Shown one piece after another: positions 34,601-46,679 of a stretch of 64,000 nt of DNA; position 1 is the stretch's first letter; each line of letters begins with the position of its first letter. The DNA is from Ursus arctos (lineage: Eukaryota > Chordata > Mammalia > Carnivora > Ursidae): assembly GCF_023065955.2 (NCBI RefSeq), contig NW_026622997.1:5752001-5816000 (forward strand), written 5' to 3'. The notes beneath the pieces were generated by a model. It saw only the letters and a list, made by a program, of their open reading frames with translations. It ran no database searches and was not told the origin of the DNA. The position numbers were made by a program, and so were the translations under genes.

Positions 34601-37224
34601 CAAATTAACATTTGAAATACCAATTAAATCAAATTATCAATATCAACTAATATGTCAGTGAGGACCTCGCCCAAACTGTTAGAGGAAGGTAACACTCTGG
34701 GGGCAGAAGCTATAGCGTGGGCTGACTGTGATCTGGTGGGCTTGGAGGAGATGCTCAGCAAACAGGGGATTCATGGTGTGAATGGGAGATGCACCCACCA
34801 CAGAGAACTGGCTGATCAGGGAACTCAAGGATGTGACCATTGTTAACTTGCATGTTGAGAAGCATCTGTAGCTGATAGGGCAGCTTTGTATTGCTTTTCA
34901 ATCTCCCAACATCACCTGGTTCCTGCAGAGTGAAGAGGGCTCTTCATTTGTGGTGGCTAACTAGTTAAGATGGACTCAAAGGGGATATCTTTCTTCATTC
35001 AGTGTCCAAACTTATAGGCAGTTGTTCTCAGATCCTAAGCTTTAATTCTTGACCTTCCAAGCACATTTTCTCAATGGTTAACACTTTTTAGCTTAAACAA
35101 TTCCCTATTAAAGAAACCCCACTTTCCTCCACTTCCTTCATTGGGAGGCCTTCTTTGTAACATTGTTTCAACACCACCCTTGAAGAAACACATGACTCCT
35201 CAGCTTCCATTGCTGTCTGCAGGGATAGCCATATTTCTCTTTCTCTGGCATAGGCCATAGATTACAGTGGGTTTGAAAGACCACATGCAGGTGCTATCAG
35301 CATGCTTTGCTAAACTGATATTGCTCTGTAACAATGCTCTAAATAAAAAGCTTCTTTCAGCTTAATCTTAATTGGTTCATACACAGTAGTTCAGGAGGAA
35401 ATCAATCTCCCTCAGTCTTAGATTTAGAATGCAATTTCTGATGCTTGAAATAAAGATGTTTGCCTTTCCCTACCCTGAGAATACCCTTCTTCTCCAAGTA
35501 AGTGTCTTTGTAATCAGTATCTGATAAGCAGCAGGAATGTTAGAATGTTCAGAATACAGTTGAAAATTTAAGAACCTGGAAAGATAAGTTTGCAAACAAC
35601 ATTTAACTTGGACTCAGACAAGATGAAGAGAATTATCTATATTGTTTATCTTCTCTCTCCTACCTGCTCCTTCCCTATAATTTAATTTCACAAACCAGTT
35701 TTAGAGGTGAGGCTGCAGGTTAGCCAGAGGCCCCACACTTGGACATTGTGGGCTTTGTATATTTATGGTCTTAACAAGACACACGAGAACATGAAACTTG
35801 AGAAATTTAGGCAGCTCAGTAGCACATTTTCAGTTTCCTAACTCTTTTGAGGAGGAAGTTATTATCACTCCGGTTGATGGAAAAACTAAAGCAAATAGAG
35901 GTAAACTTCCCTGCAGCCAAACAAGATGATTCTTCTGCTCAAATGCTGCATGCACACTGTAAAATTGGAAAAGAGCCATAGGAAAACCAGTGCACATCTT
36001 AGCACCGCCTGCTAATTGCAACTCAGATCTAATCACACTGTAAGAATGTGCTTGCTGATATTCATAGTACTTGTTGAACTGTATGTTCAAGGTAAAGTTT
36101 GCTCAACTAGATAAACTGGTTGGCCATAGAACAGGATACCTACTCTTGCTAATTGGTTTTAGGTTTATAACTGAATTTATAACTCCCAGATTATTGCTGT
36201 GGGAATATCACTAATGGTTATGAGTGGCTTTATTGCTTGTAAAACCATATCAATGGAACTACAGGTGCAGAGCAAAAAAACCTGAGTGCCATTGTCACAG
36301 GCAAGAGATAAGCTTCGAAGAAACACTTGCTGAAAGAATGTTCTCTGAAGCAAATTCCATTTCTCCTCTTCTGCTTTTCTTTTTGCCTTTTTCTACCCCA
36401 AGCTTAGAAAGAGAGAGAAAAGAAAGGAAATATCCCCAAATATACCAACTCTGCAATTCTACAAAAGCGAATATATTTTACGTTCCACTAGGGAAAAAAT
36501 ACAAATTAAGAAGCTCTCAGGATAATAGAAATTTCATATAGACATTGATTTAAATTTTTTCCCCTAAACTGCAGAGAATCTAAAGAAAAGATTTCTCACT
36601 TTCCCCAGTGGATCTACTCTACTCGCCAAGGCAGTTGCTGACCCAAAACTATTCTAGAAGGAATGATGTCATGATGGCAGGAATGGCAAAACTGACAATG
36701 GGAGTGTGTCATGTTGCAGAAATGTCTAGGAGAGTCCTGAAGTGTCCTTCAGATGCTTACTTCAGCCCTTGGCAAGTGTGGAAGAAGTTGTCAAAGCTGG
36801 GTCTGTTTTGATGACCTAATGAAGTAGGGTTGGAAAAAGTACTGTACTCAAAGGTTCACTCTAGGTGATCATGGGATCTGAAACATAGAGCCAAATTCAA
36901 GTCATGAATTCTTAAAACATTTTGTCCTAAGGAAGTCATCTAGACGTAGGACGACCCAACTGTCCCAGTTTGCCCTGGCCTGAGGGATTTCCAAGGGATG
37001 AGGGACTTCCAGTGCTAAAACAGAAATAGTTCCAGGCAAATTGGGGTGAGTTGGTTATTCTAAAAGGTCATTCACACTGCTTACAATAAACTTTTCAGAT
37101 TATAAAAGGGAGCAGTGAGTTAAAAATTCTCACGGAGGGCTCACAGAAGATAAGAATATATTTGTGAGAAACACTAAGCGAGAACTTGATCATGTCTACA
37201 TATTTTCAGCAAGCACACTTACTT

Positions 37225-37385
37225 TTTCTGTCCCTAACTCACTCACTCATTCATCCACTCATTCACTCACTCCAGCACTGTCTATTTAGGTCCCACTGTA
37301 GGGCAGGTGTTTTGCTCAATTCTGGAGTTACAGTGGTACACAGAGGAGTTAGGGCCTTGCCGTCACTGAGCTCTGGATAGCTGCT
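37225..37385 (-). mobile_element. Ancient L2 LINE 3' end
   Basis: The CACTCATTCA-rich start, then 'TAGGGCAGGTGTTTTGCTCA', 'ATTCTGGAGTTACAGTGGTA' follow the complemented L2 3' end. The CTCA/ATTC units at 37229-37272 are an expansion of the L2 terminal repeat. Confidence 0.7.
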
Positions 37386-38532
37386 GAGCCTCTTGTGGAA
37401 AGGGTCATCTTTCTGAGCCTTGTTTTTATTTATTTTCACACATACAATTTTCTTAAACAACTGGACTTAGCGAAATTATTTACTCATTTTTATTTCCTTT
37501 TTTTTTTGGACTGTCTTCATATAGAGGAGAAAGTGATTTATTTTGCCAAAGAAAATGAAGAAAAGCATTATCTATCCTGGACAGACAAGGGATTAATGGC
37601 TGGAAGATGTGGATTTTAGCTCCTTCTGTGGATGTCATATCTCTGACTCATTGTCCTATCATTAATATGAGAGAAATAATACACGGTCGTTTTCTCTTAA
37701 CAATATAGCAGATTTTTAAAAAAGAAGCATTCATGAAAGTGTATATTATGCTATATAAGTACTGCACATGTGCAACCATTAAGATTTCATGGACGTATTT
37801 CATGAAGTACTGGGTGTTATATGCAAACAATGAATCATGGAACACTACATCAAAAACTAATGATGTACTGTATGGGGGCTAATGTAACATAATAAAATTT
37901 AAAAAAAAGATTTCATGGAGAGGATAGTATATAAACTAGATGTTAAAGAATAAGATTTTGATAAAGATTATTTCTTCTTAGAATAAGAATTTTGGAATGC
38001 TTACTTCAGGTATTACAGCAATATAAAAATGAAATAGTCTTGCCACCAAACACAACTGGTGTGAGTGCACTTGTCACTGGTCTTGCTGTTACTCAGACAG
38101 AAAGCCTTGGCCAGGATTTGTGGTTATCAGCTCCACAGTGGAGCTGGTAGCCATCCCAGAGTGGATACACTTGGGTTGTGACTTCTGCCCTCTGCTACCC
38201 TAAGATGCTTTGCCTCCATTATGCCCTGATGGTCATCCAGTTAACTAATCTGGAGCCTCTAATTCTGGGCTGCCAAGGACAGGACAGAGAGATCCAAGAC
38301 AAGATGGAACATTCAAACCAACTCATGGGGTCACTGAGTGAAGTGTATGGCAGCATCTGGGCTTGGGCAAGAGCTGCCTCCCCCCCAGCCTCTGTAAGAT
38401 GAATGGGAACAGTGGGCATCAAGCAAGGGTTAAAGAGTGCCTCCAACTCAGAAGGCTCTGCTCCAGCACCATTAATCTTTTCCTTTATGAACATTTGTGG
38501 ATGTAAGTTGCAAATTAAAAAAACTCATAATG
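37386..38532. other. Unique DNA apart from one micro-L1
   Basis: Only the short L1 at 37794-37906 is recognised. A pair of overlapping frames on both strands at 38178-38494 has no domain. Confidence 0.5.
37794..37906 (+). mobile_element. 113-bp micro-L1 (extreme 5' truncation)
   Basis: Plus-strand L1 3' UTR end ('ACTGGGTGTTATATGCAAAC', 'TGATGTACTGTATGGGGGCT', then an A-tail). TSD AAGATTTCATGGA at 37781-37793 and 37907-37919 is perfect. Confidence 0.92.
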
Positions 38533-38545
38533 AGGTAGTCATGTT

Positions 38546-38742
38546 TTTTTTTAATGTTTTTTTTTATTATATTATGTTAGTCACCATACAGTACATCCCT
38601 GGTTTCTGATGTAAAGTTCGATGATTCATTAGTTGCGTATAACACCCAGTGCACCATGCAATACGTGCCCTCCTTACTACCCATCACCAGTCTATCCCAT
38701 TCCCCCACCCCCTCCCCTCTGAAGCCCTCAGTTTGTTTCTCA
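38546..38742 (-). mobile_element. 3' segment of a second 5'-inverted L1
   Basis: A T-run, then the young L1 3' UTR complement (TTAGTCACCATACAGTACAT) to 'CCCTCAGTTTGTTTCT', where it flips into plus-strand ORF2. The TSD for the whole element is AGGTAGTCAT at 38533-38542 and 39117-39126. Confidence 0.88.
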
Positions 38743-39116
38743 AACTTGACCACTCTCTCACACCATACACAAAGATAAACTCCAAATGGATGAAAGACCT
38801 CAATGTGAGACAGGAATCCATCAAAATCCTAGAGGAGAACATAGGCAGCAACCTCTACGACATCGGCCAAAGCAAACTTTTTCATGACACATCTCCAAAG
38901 GCAAGAGAAACAAAAGATAAAATGAACTTTTTATCTTCATCAAGATAAAAAGCTTCTGCACAGCCAAGGAAACAGTCCAAAAAACTAAGAGGTAGCCCAC
39001 GGAATGGGACAATATATTTGCAAATGACACTACAGATAAAGGACTGGTATCCAAGATCTACAAAGAACTTCTCAAACTCAATATGCGAGAAACAAACAAA
39101 TCATAAAATGGGCAGA
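38743..39116 (+). mobile_element. Inverted 5' segment of the same L1 (twin priming)
   Basis: Plus-strand L1 ORF2 from 'AACTTGACCACTCTCTCACA' to 'CATAAAATGGGCAGAA'. About 1 kb of L1 between the two segments was never copied. The open frame at 38649-38948 crosses the inversion joint and is artefactual. Confidence 0.88.
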
Positions 39117-39126
39117 AGGTAGTCAT

Positions 39127-39693
39127 CTTTTATTATGGTCTAAACAACTGGTACCCCAAGTTCCAACAGAAGAAGGGCTTCCTTCCATTTCACCAGAGAG
39201 TGATTCAGTAATAAAAGGTGGGGATTTGATTAAAGTAATTGCTAATAAGAGAACCAGAAACAAACAACTACAAAGTTCTGAAGCTAAGAATGTCGTGTGC
39301 TACCTCAAAGAGGCCCAGCAGAGGTGGGCTCACCAATCACTGCCCACCCTTGGAAGATAGTAATGTTTACCCCCACTCACCATGGCTTGTGGGGGAGAGA
39401 GGAACTCTGAGGTGAAAAAGTCTAAGTTAGACAGTAAGAGAGCAATCAAGTATTGGGTTTCCTTTTTCCTTCCACAGTCCATATTCATAATTATTTCCAT
39501 TGAATGCCCTGAATCTCTGAGATTCTGCAAGGACTTTAAAGTCCATAAATCGTTAAGTCACACACCACAGTGAATAAAACATGAGGATGTAGGTATATAT
39601 TCATGCATTACTATATGCAACACTTTTTAGAGATGAGATTCTTCATCAGGTAGAAAATGTAACTTATTTTTCATGACTTTTATGTCTTTGTTT
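39127..39693. other. Unique non-coding DNA
   Basis: No repeat or coding signal recognised. Confidence 0.5.
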
Positions 39694-39710
39694 AAAAAAA
39701 AGTAAAATGT

Positions 39711-39906
39711 GGGGCTCCTGAGTGGCACAGTGGTTAAGCGTCTGCCTTCGGCTCAGGGCGTGATCTCAGCGTTATGGGATCGAGCCCCACATCAGGCTCC
39801 TCCGCTGGGAGCCTGCTTCTTCCTCTCCCACTCCCCCTGCTTGTGTTCCCTCTCTCGCTGGCTGTATCTCTCTCTGTCAAATAAATAAATAAAATCTTTA
39901 AAAAAT
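39711..39906 (+). mobile_element. Carnivore SINE (SINEC), young type
   Basis: Full-length copy. TSD AAAAAAAAGTAAAATGT (39694-39710) and AAAAAAAAGTAAGATGT (39908-39924) has one mismatch. Confidence 0.93.
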
Positions 39907-40117
39907 AAAAAAAAAGTAAGATGTACAGCTGAGTTTCAAGAACGAAACGAAGATACCCGTGCGCCCTCTACTCTATGCACCGTTCACATTTTGTTCTGTA
40001 TATTCTGTAGTTTGCTTTCTCTCGCAATATAATTATATGTTACTTTTCTTTTTCTGAATAATTTGTGACTTAGTTGAAGACATCATGTCCTTTCATTCTT
40101 CTTTTTTTAACTTTTGA

Positions 40118-40305
40118 CTTATTGCAGTTTTCTTTTTATTGATTTTTTTGATTTAAATTCAATTAATTAACGTGTAATGTATTATTTTGGGGGTACAGGT
40201 CTGTGATTCCTCAGTCTTACATAACACCCAGCGCTCAGCACAACACATACCCTCCCCAATGGCTGTCACACAGCCTCTCCATCCCCTCACCCTCTCCCCT
40301 CTAAT
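40118..40305 (-). mobile_element. L1 3' UTR fragment
   Basis: 'TTAAATTCAATTAATTAACG', 'CATAACACCCAGCGCTCAGC', 'CATCCCCTCACCCTCTCCCC' is the complement of a carnivore L1 3' UTR. It is 5' truncated, and I did not find the TSD. Confidence 0.8.
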
Positions 40306-40828
40306 CACACGTTCTACCTTAGCAAAGGGAACCTTTTATCTAAATCTTTTTTTCTTTTGTACTTTAATTTCTACATTGAGACTGTTCTTTCATCTAAAGC
40401 TTGCTTATGGTTTTGGCTTTCTCAACTTAAAAAACTCTGCCTTTGTTTTCCGTGTAAATTGCTGTATAGTTTTCAAGCATTTTGTTTTAGTTTTACGATG
40501 ATCTGAGAAATGAATACAAATTATGATGAATCCTATTTTTGAGGAAGCAGTTTCAGAGATATTGGAAGGTTTGCCAAAGTTTGAATCTCAAAGCTAGAAA
40601 GTGGTGGAGTGGGTTTGGAGCATAGTTCTTATTCCAAATTCTGTCGTTATCTTCTCACTTGTGCTAAATACAACCCACTCAGCATCTCTTTTCCTCCTTT
40701 CAATTATAACATTATTCTTGAGGTTCTTCAAAACACCAATACAGATCATCCCAGTTTTGTGGTTATTTAAAGATGAACAACTGACTTGGGCATTTTCCTC
40801 AATATCCCCAGTTGTCACTGAGTGAACA
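40306..40828. other. Unique non-coding DNA
   Basis: No recognisable element. The frames here are short and on both strands. Confidence 0.5.
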
Positions 40829-41013
40829 ACACATATTATGCATGGAGCACTTGCCATTTGCAGGGTATATGGCTAAGCCCTTTGTTTATGTGATCTCACA
40901 TCACTGCACAAGAGCCCTGTGATATAGGTGACTACTCTACAGAAGATGAAAACGAGATTAGAGGGGTTAAGTAGCCGGAATTTGAACCTACTTGTGTCTG
41001 ACTCAGAGCCACT
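40829..41013 (+). mobile_element. MIR SINE
   Basis: 'GCATGGAGCACTTGCCATTT', 'AGCCCTGTGATATAGGTGAC', 'GTTAAGTAGCCGGAATTTGA', 'TGTCTGACTCAGAGCC' is a near-complete MIR. Confidence 0.85.
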
Positions 41014-42349
41014 GATAGGTAGCCTTTCAGGGACCATCAGATCATCAGGATTAGACCCAGGCCTCATTTCTAGTCCAATGCTTGTTCGATGAGGCTGTAA
41101 CCAGGATTTTAGCCCTTTCTGGCAAGTCTAAGATTACAGTCCAGAAGATCTTTCCCACTTGGCTGCTCTAGAGCTTCCTTATCCTGTATGCAGGCTTTCT
41201 AGTCTCCTCCTATAGTACGGGGTTGCTACAAAAAAAGCACTTGTGGTGCTTGGGATGAAATGACATTAATGCATGCCTTCACACTTCACTGTGTCACTTG
41301 TGGCTTTGCCTTATATCTTTGCCTAATGGCTGTCACTCCTCTCTGGGGTCATTATTTATTTCTGGAAGGTAGGAAGCCAACTGGAAGCTTTTATGCTGCA
41401 TGTAACTTGGGAGGAGCTTTGCCTCTGAGCAGTGGCCCACTAGCAACGTCAGCAGGCTGTGCTGCTGTAAGGTGAGGCCGAGCTTCTGTAGTCCAGTTTG
41501 ATAAAAATGTGCAGAGGTGTTAAAGGGACTTGAGATTGGAATGTTTGTGGAGGCCTGGTCAGGCTCCATCAGTCATTCAGACCTTATCTTGTAGGAGAGA
41601 GGGGTATTGAAGCTTCCAACCAGCAGAGAAACATAATTAAAGCTACTCCTGATTATGGTCACCCTGGAGCAGCTTGGAGGGTAATTACATGGGGAAACTG
41701 GAGGCAGTTCAACTGAGTCGGTAATTCTGGTATTCAGAGAATTAGGGAGACACAGCCCAAACTCAGAGAGCAGCAATAGGAATGGAAATACCAGACAGAA
41801 TAAAACTCAAACACCACCACCGTGATGAGCCATAGTAGATGGGAAAGATGGACATTTCTATCCTGGATAACTTAAAAGAAGGAGACACCATAAACAGAAA
41901 GGGCCAGGACCACATATGGTGACAGGCTTTGGCCACCTAAGTTTGCAGCACAAGCAAGGAACCCGATGAAGATGTTCAAAAGAATTTTGAAACTGGCGAG
42001 CTGGTGAAAGAAGGGCTTGAGGTTCAGGTTGGGTAGAAATCTGCGCAGGGATAGTAGCTAAATTTCTAGTGGTGAATATAATTCTTTGAGGATGGGATAT
42101 AGGAGAAAATAATTCTAGATTCCTTTAAAAACCCTAGCAGTTTCTTTGAGGTATGGCTCTTCTTTCATGGTGAGGTTTATTTCAGTGCAATGACTTTGTT
42201 ACAAATAAGTTAGAAATCATCACTGTCTTTATACTAGCATTTGGGGCACACTTAATATGCACATGGCTCCTGATTAAAGCACATTCTGTGTCTGTGAAAG
42301 GATAAGAACCCTGCAACACGGTTTCCTTCCTACTTAGTTTTCATTAAGG
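41014..42349. other. Unique non-coding DNA
   Basis: No recognisable repeat. Frames are under 80 codons and without a domain. Confidence 0.5.
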
Positions 42350-42362
42350 AAGGTTTAGCCTT

Positions 42363-42554
42363 GGGGCGCCTGGGTGGTGCAGTCCTTAAGCGGCTGCCTT
42401 CGGCTCAGGGCATGATCCTGGCATTCTGGGACGAGCCCTACATCAGGCTCCTCCACTAGGAGCCTGCTTCTTCCTCTCCCACTCCCCCTGCTTGTGTTCC
42501 CTCTCTCGCTGGCTGTCTCTGTCAAATAAATAAATAAAACCTTTAAAAAAAAAA
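42363..42554 (+). mobile_element. Carnivore SINE (SINEC), young type
   Basis: Head GGGGCGCCTGGGTGGTGCAG, full body and A-tail. The 13-bp TSD AAGGTTTAGCCTT (42350-42362 and 42555-42567) is perfect. Confidence 0.95.
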
Positions 42555-42567
42555 AAGGTTTAGCCTT

Positions 42568-43816
42568 TAACAGTAAAGCAAATAACTATCCCATGCTTTT
42601 GAATGTCTGCATGGTCATTTGTACCTCCCCATATTGTTGATCGTAAACCTCACAGAATGGCTTCCCCAAATAAGCAAAAAACACCCAGCTGCTTAACCCT
42701 AAATCAAAGCCAAATTCATCTGAAAATGAGAGAAAAAAACTAACCTAGAAACGAAGTTGACAGCCCCTCCCTTCTCGAGATCAAACAAGGTAATGTGACT
42801 TTTAGTATTGTTGAACTCCGCGCCTTAATCGCCCTGAGAATAGAGGCAGCTGATGTTAGTCATGTCTAATTAAAATTGTTCTGTGTCATTTAGTTTCCAA
42901 TGACTGACATTGCAGCATTTCCCACATAGTGGTTGGTCAATTTGCCTCAATCTATCATCAAGCTTTCTCGATTAGTAGTAGTAATTATAACTCCAAAGTC
43001 AATAGCAGTATCAAAGCAAGGTTAAGTAAACACCATAAAGTTATTAGGGAAGAAAAGAGCTACAAGAACTACAAGCCTAGCAATATCCATAGACATACAG
43101 TAGAATCTGGTTGGAACATAAACCTTTTAAAAGGGTAGGAATTAAAAATTTGGGGGAAATGGAGACAGGTGTGACAAGGAGGCTTTGCATAAGACCATGA
43201 AGCTGCGCTGCCGACAGGCTCCCTGCCTTTTGTCTCAAGGACATAGGTTCAAAGCTAGCCCCAAGGGATGGAGGTGGAATATTTTCAGAAGGTTCTAAGT
43301 GATGGACCAAGGGAATGACTCTCAGCATCATTTTCACTGAGCTCTCCTGAAAGCAAGACTGGCTAGAGAACAGAAACAGAAAGAAATAGAAGTCCAGATT
43401 GTGAGCAAAAACTCTAATCAATGTTTTCGTTAATGAGTTTATGTAAGGAGAGGAAATGAGATCGTGTTGACTTAACCAACTCCTGCCATTTACTTGTGGG
43501 TGTTTCTTAACCAACTCAAACTTTAGCCCATGCCCTAGAAGGGCAAAGAAAAGGTATAATTTCAGGCCACTCCTTGTTCTATTCTTTCCTGAACTGAGAG
43601 AATTTCCTGCTTTGAAGTTCTAAATCTCTTACTCATGAGAATGTTTAAAATTACTTAAATAAAGTTTAGTATCAATAAAAAGGCCTTGGACATGAGCTCC
43701 TTCACTCTTTCCATCCCTGCACATGCGCATAGACTGATTCAGTGCCATTTTGTGACATGTATATGAGTGTTTGTGCTTGTGTGTACACATACACACATAT
43801 ATGATGACTATATCTG

Positions 43817-43852
<36 letters not shown>

Positions 43853-44359
43853 ACCATGGACTGACTGAGCAAATTCACCGAGTGTTGTAGACTAACATCA
43901 CATAGTTATCTGAACCTTATTCAGTTTTCTATTGCATTAGTTCCTTGGGAAATATTTCTAGGCAGTGAAAATTAACAATTAGCTTTATGAGTTTAAACAG
44001 GCTTGGCATGGACTATTCTTGAAAATGAAACAATAACCCCCTCTTCCACAAAAATAGTCTCTTTCTCTTTTTTCTTCTCTGAACTCCTTGAAAATGTTTT
44101 AATGAATGTATTTCTCATGTCCCCAGCGATGCGGGAGAGACGGCATATTTCACTCCCCGTCTGAAAACTCTATTACCCAGAGGACTGGTGCTAAAGAAAC
44201 ACGAGGACTATTTACTGAATGAAAAATTGGACACTTCTCTATACACCAGGTGCATTATTTTTCAGGAGTATAGAGAAGGGTCAATCCATCACCTGTTCAT
44301 TATATATAAAATATATACAATACATATATATACATAGACTTATAAAACCCACACATGTA
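42568..44359. other. Unique DNA with a CA microsatellite
   Basis: No repeat family between 42568 and 43816. The minus-strand frame at 43077-43514 (145 codons) is the longest in unique DNA of the window, but it has no domain I know and is within chance expectation. A TA-rich patch lies at 44300-44340. Confidence 0.5.
43817..43850. repeat. (CA)n microsatellite, about 17 units
   Basis: A 34-bp uninterrupted CA run. Confidence 0.97.
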
Positions 44360-46180
44360 TGATACACATAACAAAAAATTAACTATTTTGACCATTTTTA
44401 AGCATGCAGATCAATAGCATTAATTGATTCCCAATGCTGTGCAACCATCACTACCATCCACTTCCAGAATTTTTTTAAAATTTGTATTTAAATTCAATTT
44501 AGTTAACATATAGTGTATTATTCATTCTAGGGGTACAATTTAGTGATTCATCAGTTGCGTACAACACCCATTGCTCATTACATCAAGTACCCTCTTTAAT
44601 GTCCATATCCCCATTACCCCATCCCTCTACCCACTTTCTCTCCAGCAACCCTCAGTTTGTTTCCTAAAGTTAAGAGTCCTTTATGGTTTGTCTCCCTCTA
44701 CATTTTTATCTTATTTTATTTTTCCTTCCCTTCCCCAATGTTCACCTGTTTTGTTTCTTAAATTCCATATATGAGTGAAATCATATGTTATTTGTCTTTC
44801 TCTGACTGGCTTATTTTGCTTAGCATAATACCCTCCAATTCCATCCATGTTGTTGCAAATGGTAAGATTTCATTCTTTTTGATGGCTGAGTAATATTCCA
44901 TGGTGTATATATACCACATCGTTCTTTATCCGTTCATCTGTCAATGGACATCTGGACTCTTTCCATAGTTTGGCTATTGTGGACTTTGCTGCTATAAACA
45001 TTGGGGTGCATGTGTCCCTTTGAATGGCTATGTTTGTATCCTTTCAATAAATACCTAGTAGTACAATTCCTGGGTTGTAGGGTAGCTCTATTTTTAACTT
45101 TTTGAGGAACCTCCATACTGTTTTCCAGAGTGGCTGCACCAGTTTTCATTCCCACCAATAGCATAAGAGGGTTCCCCTTTCTCCACATCCTCACCAACAT
45201 CTGTTGTTTCCTGAGCTGTTAATTTTAGCCATACTGACTGGTGTGAGGTGGTATCTCATTGTAGTTTTGATTTGTATTTCCCTGATGCTGAGTGATGTTG
45301 AGCATTTTTTCATGTGTCTGTTGGTCATCTGTATGTCTTCTTTGGAGAAATATTTGTTAGTGTCTTCTGCCCATTTCTTAACTGGATTATTTGTTTTCTG
45401 GGTGTTGACTTTGATAAGTTCTTCATAGATTTTGGATACTAGCCCTTTACCCGATAAGACATTTGCGAATATCCCATTCTGTAGGTTGTCTTTTAGTTTT
45501 AGTTTAGTCTTTAGTTTTGTTGATTATTTCCATTGCTGTGCAAAAGCTTTTTATCCTGATGCAGTCCCAAAAGATCATTTTTGCTTTTGTTTCCCTTGCC
45601 TTTGGAGACGTGTCTGGCAAGAACTTGCTGTGACCAAGATCAGAGCTGTTGTTGCCTGTGTTCTCCTCTAGGATTTTGATGTTTTCCTGTCTCACATTTA
45701 GGTCTTTCATCCATTTTAAGTTTATTTTTGTGTATGGTGTAAGAAAGTGGTCCAGTTTCACCCCTCTGCATGTGACTGTCCAATTTTCCCAACACCATTT
45801 GTTGAAGAGAATATATTTTTTTCCACCGGATATTCTTTCCTGCTTTGTTGAAGACTAGTTGACCATAGAGTTGAGGATCCAGACTCTTTTTATGTTGCAA
45901 AACTGAAACTGTACCCATTAAATAATAACTCCCTGTTCCTCTCCCTGCATCCCCTGGCAACCCCCATTCTACTTTCTGTGTCTGAATTTGACTACTCTAG
46001 GGACCTCATATAAATGGAATTATATAGTATCTGTCCTTTGTGCATGGCTTATTTCACTCAGAATAATGTCTTCAAGGGTCATTCATGTTGTAGCATGTGT
46101 CAGAATTTCCTTCATTTTTAAGGCTGAGTAATATTCCATTGTATGTGTATGCCACATTTTGTTTATACATTCATCTGTCC
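44360..46180 (-). mobile_element. Old L1 3' UTR, host of a younger L1
   Basis: Segments 44360-44468 ('AATGCTGTGCAACCATCACT') and 45883-46180 ('TGCATCCCCTGGCAACCCCC', 'TATTTCACTCAGAATAATGT', 'AATATTCCATTGTATGTGTA') join into one old L1M-type 3' end in complement orientation. Confidence 0.8.
44469..45882 (-). mobile_element. 5'-truncated carnivore L1 (1.4 kb)
   Basis: The complement of an L1 3' UTR (left, 'TTAAATTCAATTTAGTTAAC') and about 1 kb of ORF2 (right). Minus-strand frame 45504-45761 is the ORF2 C-terminal stretch ([20 protein letters not shown]), and 44934-45200 is a further, frameshifted piece. The flanks TCCAGA (44463 and 45878) plus T-runs look like the TSD. Confidence 0.85.
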
Positions 46181-46340
46181 ACTGCCTGTTTTTGTAAATA
46201 AAGTTCTCTGGGCAAACAGCCATGCCCATTGGTTTATACATTGTCTGTAACGATAGCCATTACTCTGGCTAGGCAGAGTTGAGTAAATGTGACAGAACTT
46301 TATGAACCACAAAGCCAAAACTATTTATTCTCTTGTTTTT
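46181..46340. mobile_element. hAT-type non-autonomous DNA transposon fossil
   Basis: 'CCTGTTTTTGTAAATAAAGT', 'GCCATGCCCATTGGTTTATA' and 'AGCCATTACTCTGGCTAGGC' match the well-known short element whose ends read CAGGGGTCGGCAAACT. The right end is lost. The same family recurs at 48653. Confidence 0.65.
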
Positions 46341-46494
46341 TATAGGTAAAAAAATGAAGATCTCTGTTATAGAGAACTCTAGAATAAGAAATTGTTTGGG
46401 CTGACATAGAGAAAGAACATTTTAAAGACCTCACACAGCCAAAATCTATCCCCTTCAGCACTGCTTTCTGCATCCACAAGCTCGGCCCAGTGGC

Positions 46495-46679
46495 TTTTCT
46501 TTTCTTTTCTTTTCTTTTCTTTTCTTTTCTTTTCTTTTCTTTTCTTTTCTCTGCTTTTCTTTTCTTTTCTCTGCTTTTCTTTTCTTTTTTCTTTTCTTTC
46601 TTTTCTTCTTCTCTCTCTTCTCTTCCTTTTCTCTTCTTTTCTTTTTTCTTCTTCTCTTTTTTATTTTCTTTCTTTCTTC
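46495..46679. repeat. (TTTTC)n expansion of a SINE tail
   Basis: About 185 bp of TTTTC/TTTC units adjoining the A-tail side of the complementary SINE at 46680. It opens a meaningless 112-codon plus-strand and a 129-codon minus-strand frame of low complexity. Confidence 0.92.

Larger units (their letters stand above)
31743..37224. other. Long, mostly unique stretch
   Basis: Over 5 kb with few recognisable repeats: a pyrimidine microsatellite (33301-33415), an AT-rich simple stretch (34497-34600) and a faint MIR-like patch (about 35835-35925). No exon is recognisable. The longest frames (132 codons at 31972-32370 minus and 105 at 36224-36541 plus) show no domain. If a conserved regulatory element or a non-coding transcript exists in the window, this is a reasonable place to look. 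Confidence 0.5.

Noticed and set aside
43077..43514. 145-codon minus-strand frame in unique DNA
   Set aside because: No domain, no paralogue, no start context or splice signal I can support. A frame of this length is expected a few times by chance in six frames of 64 kb.
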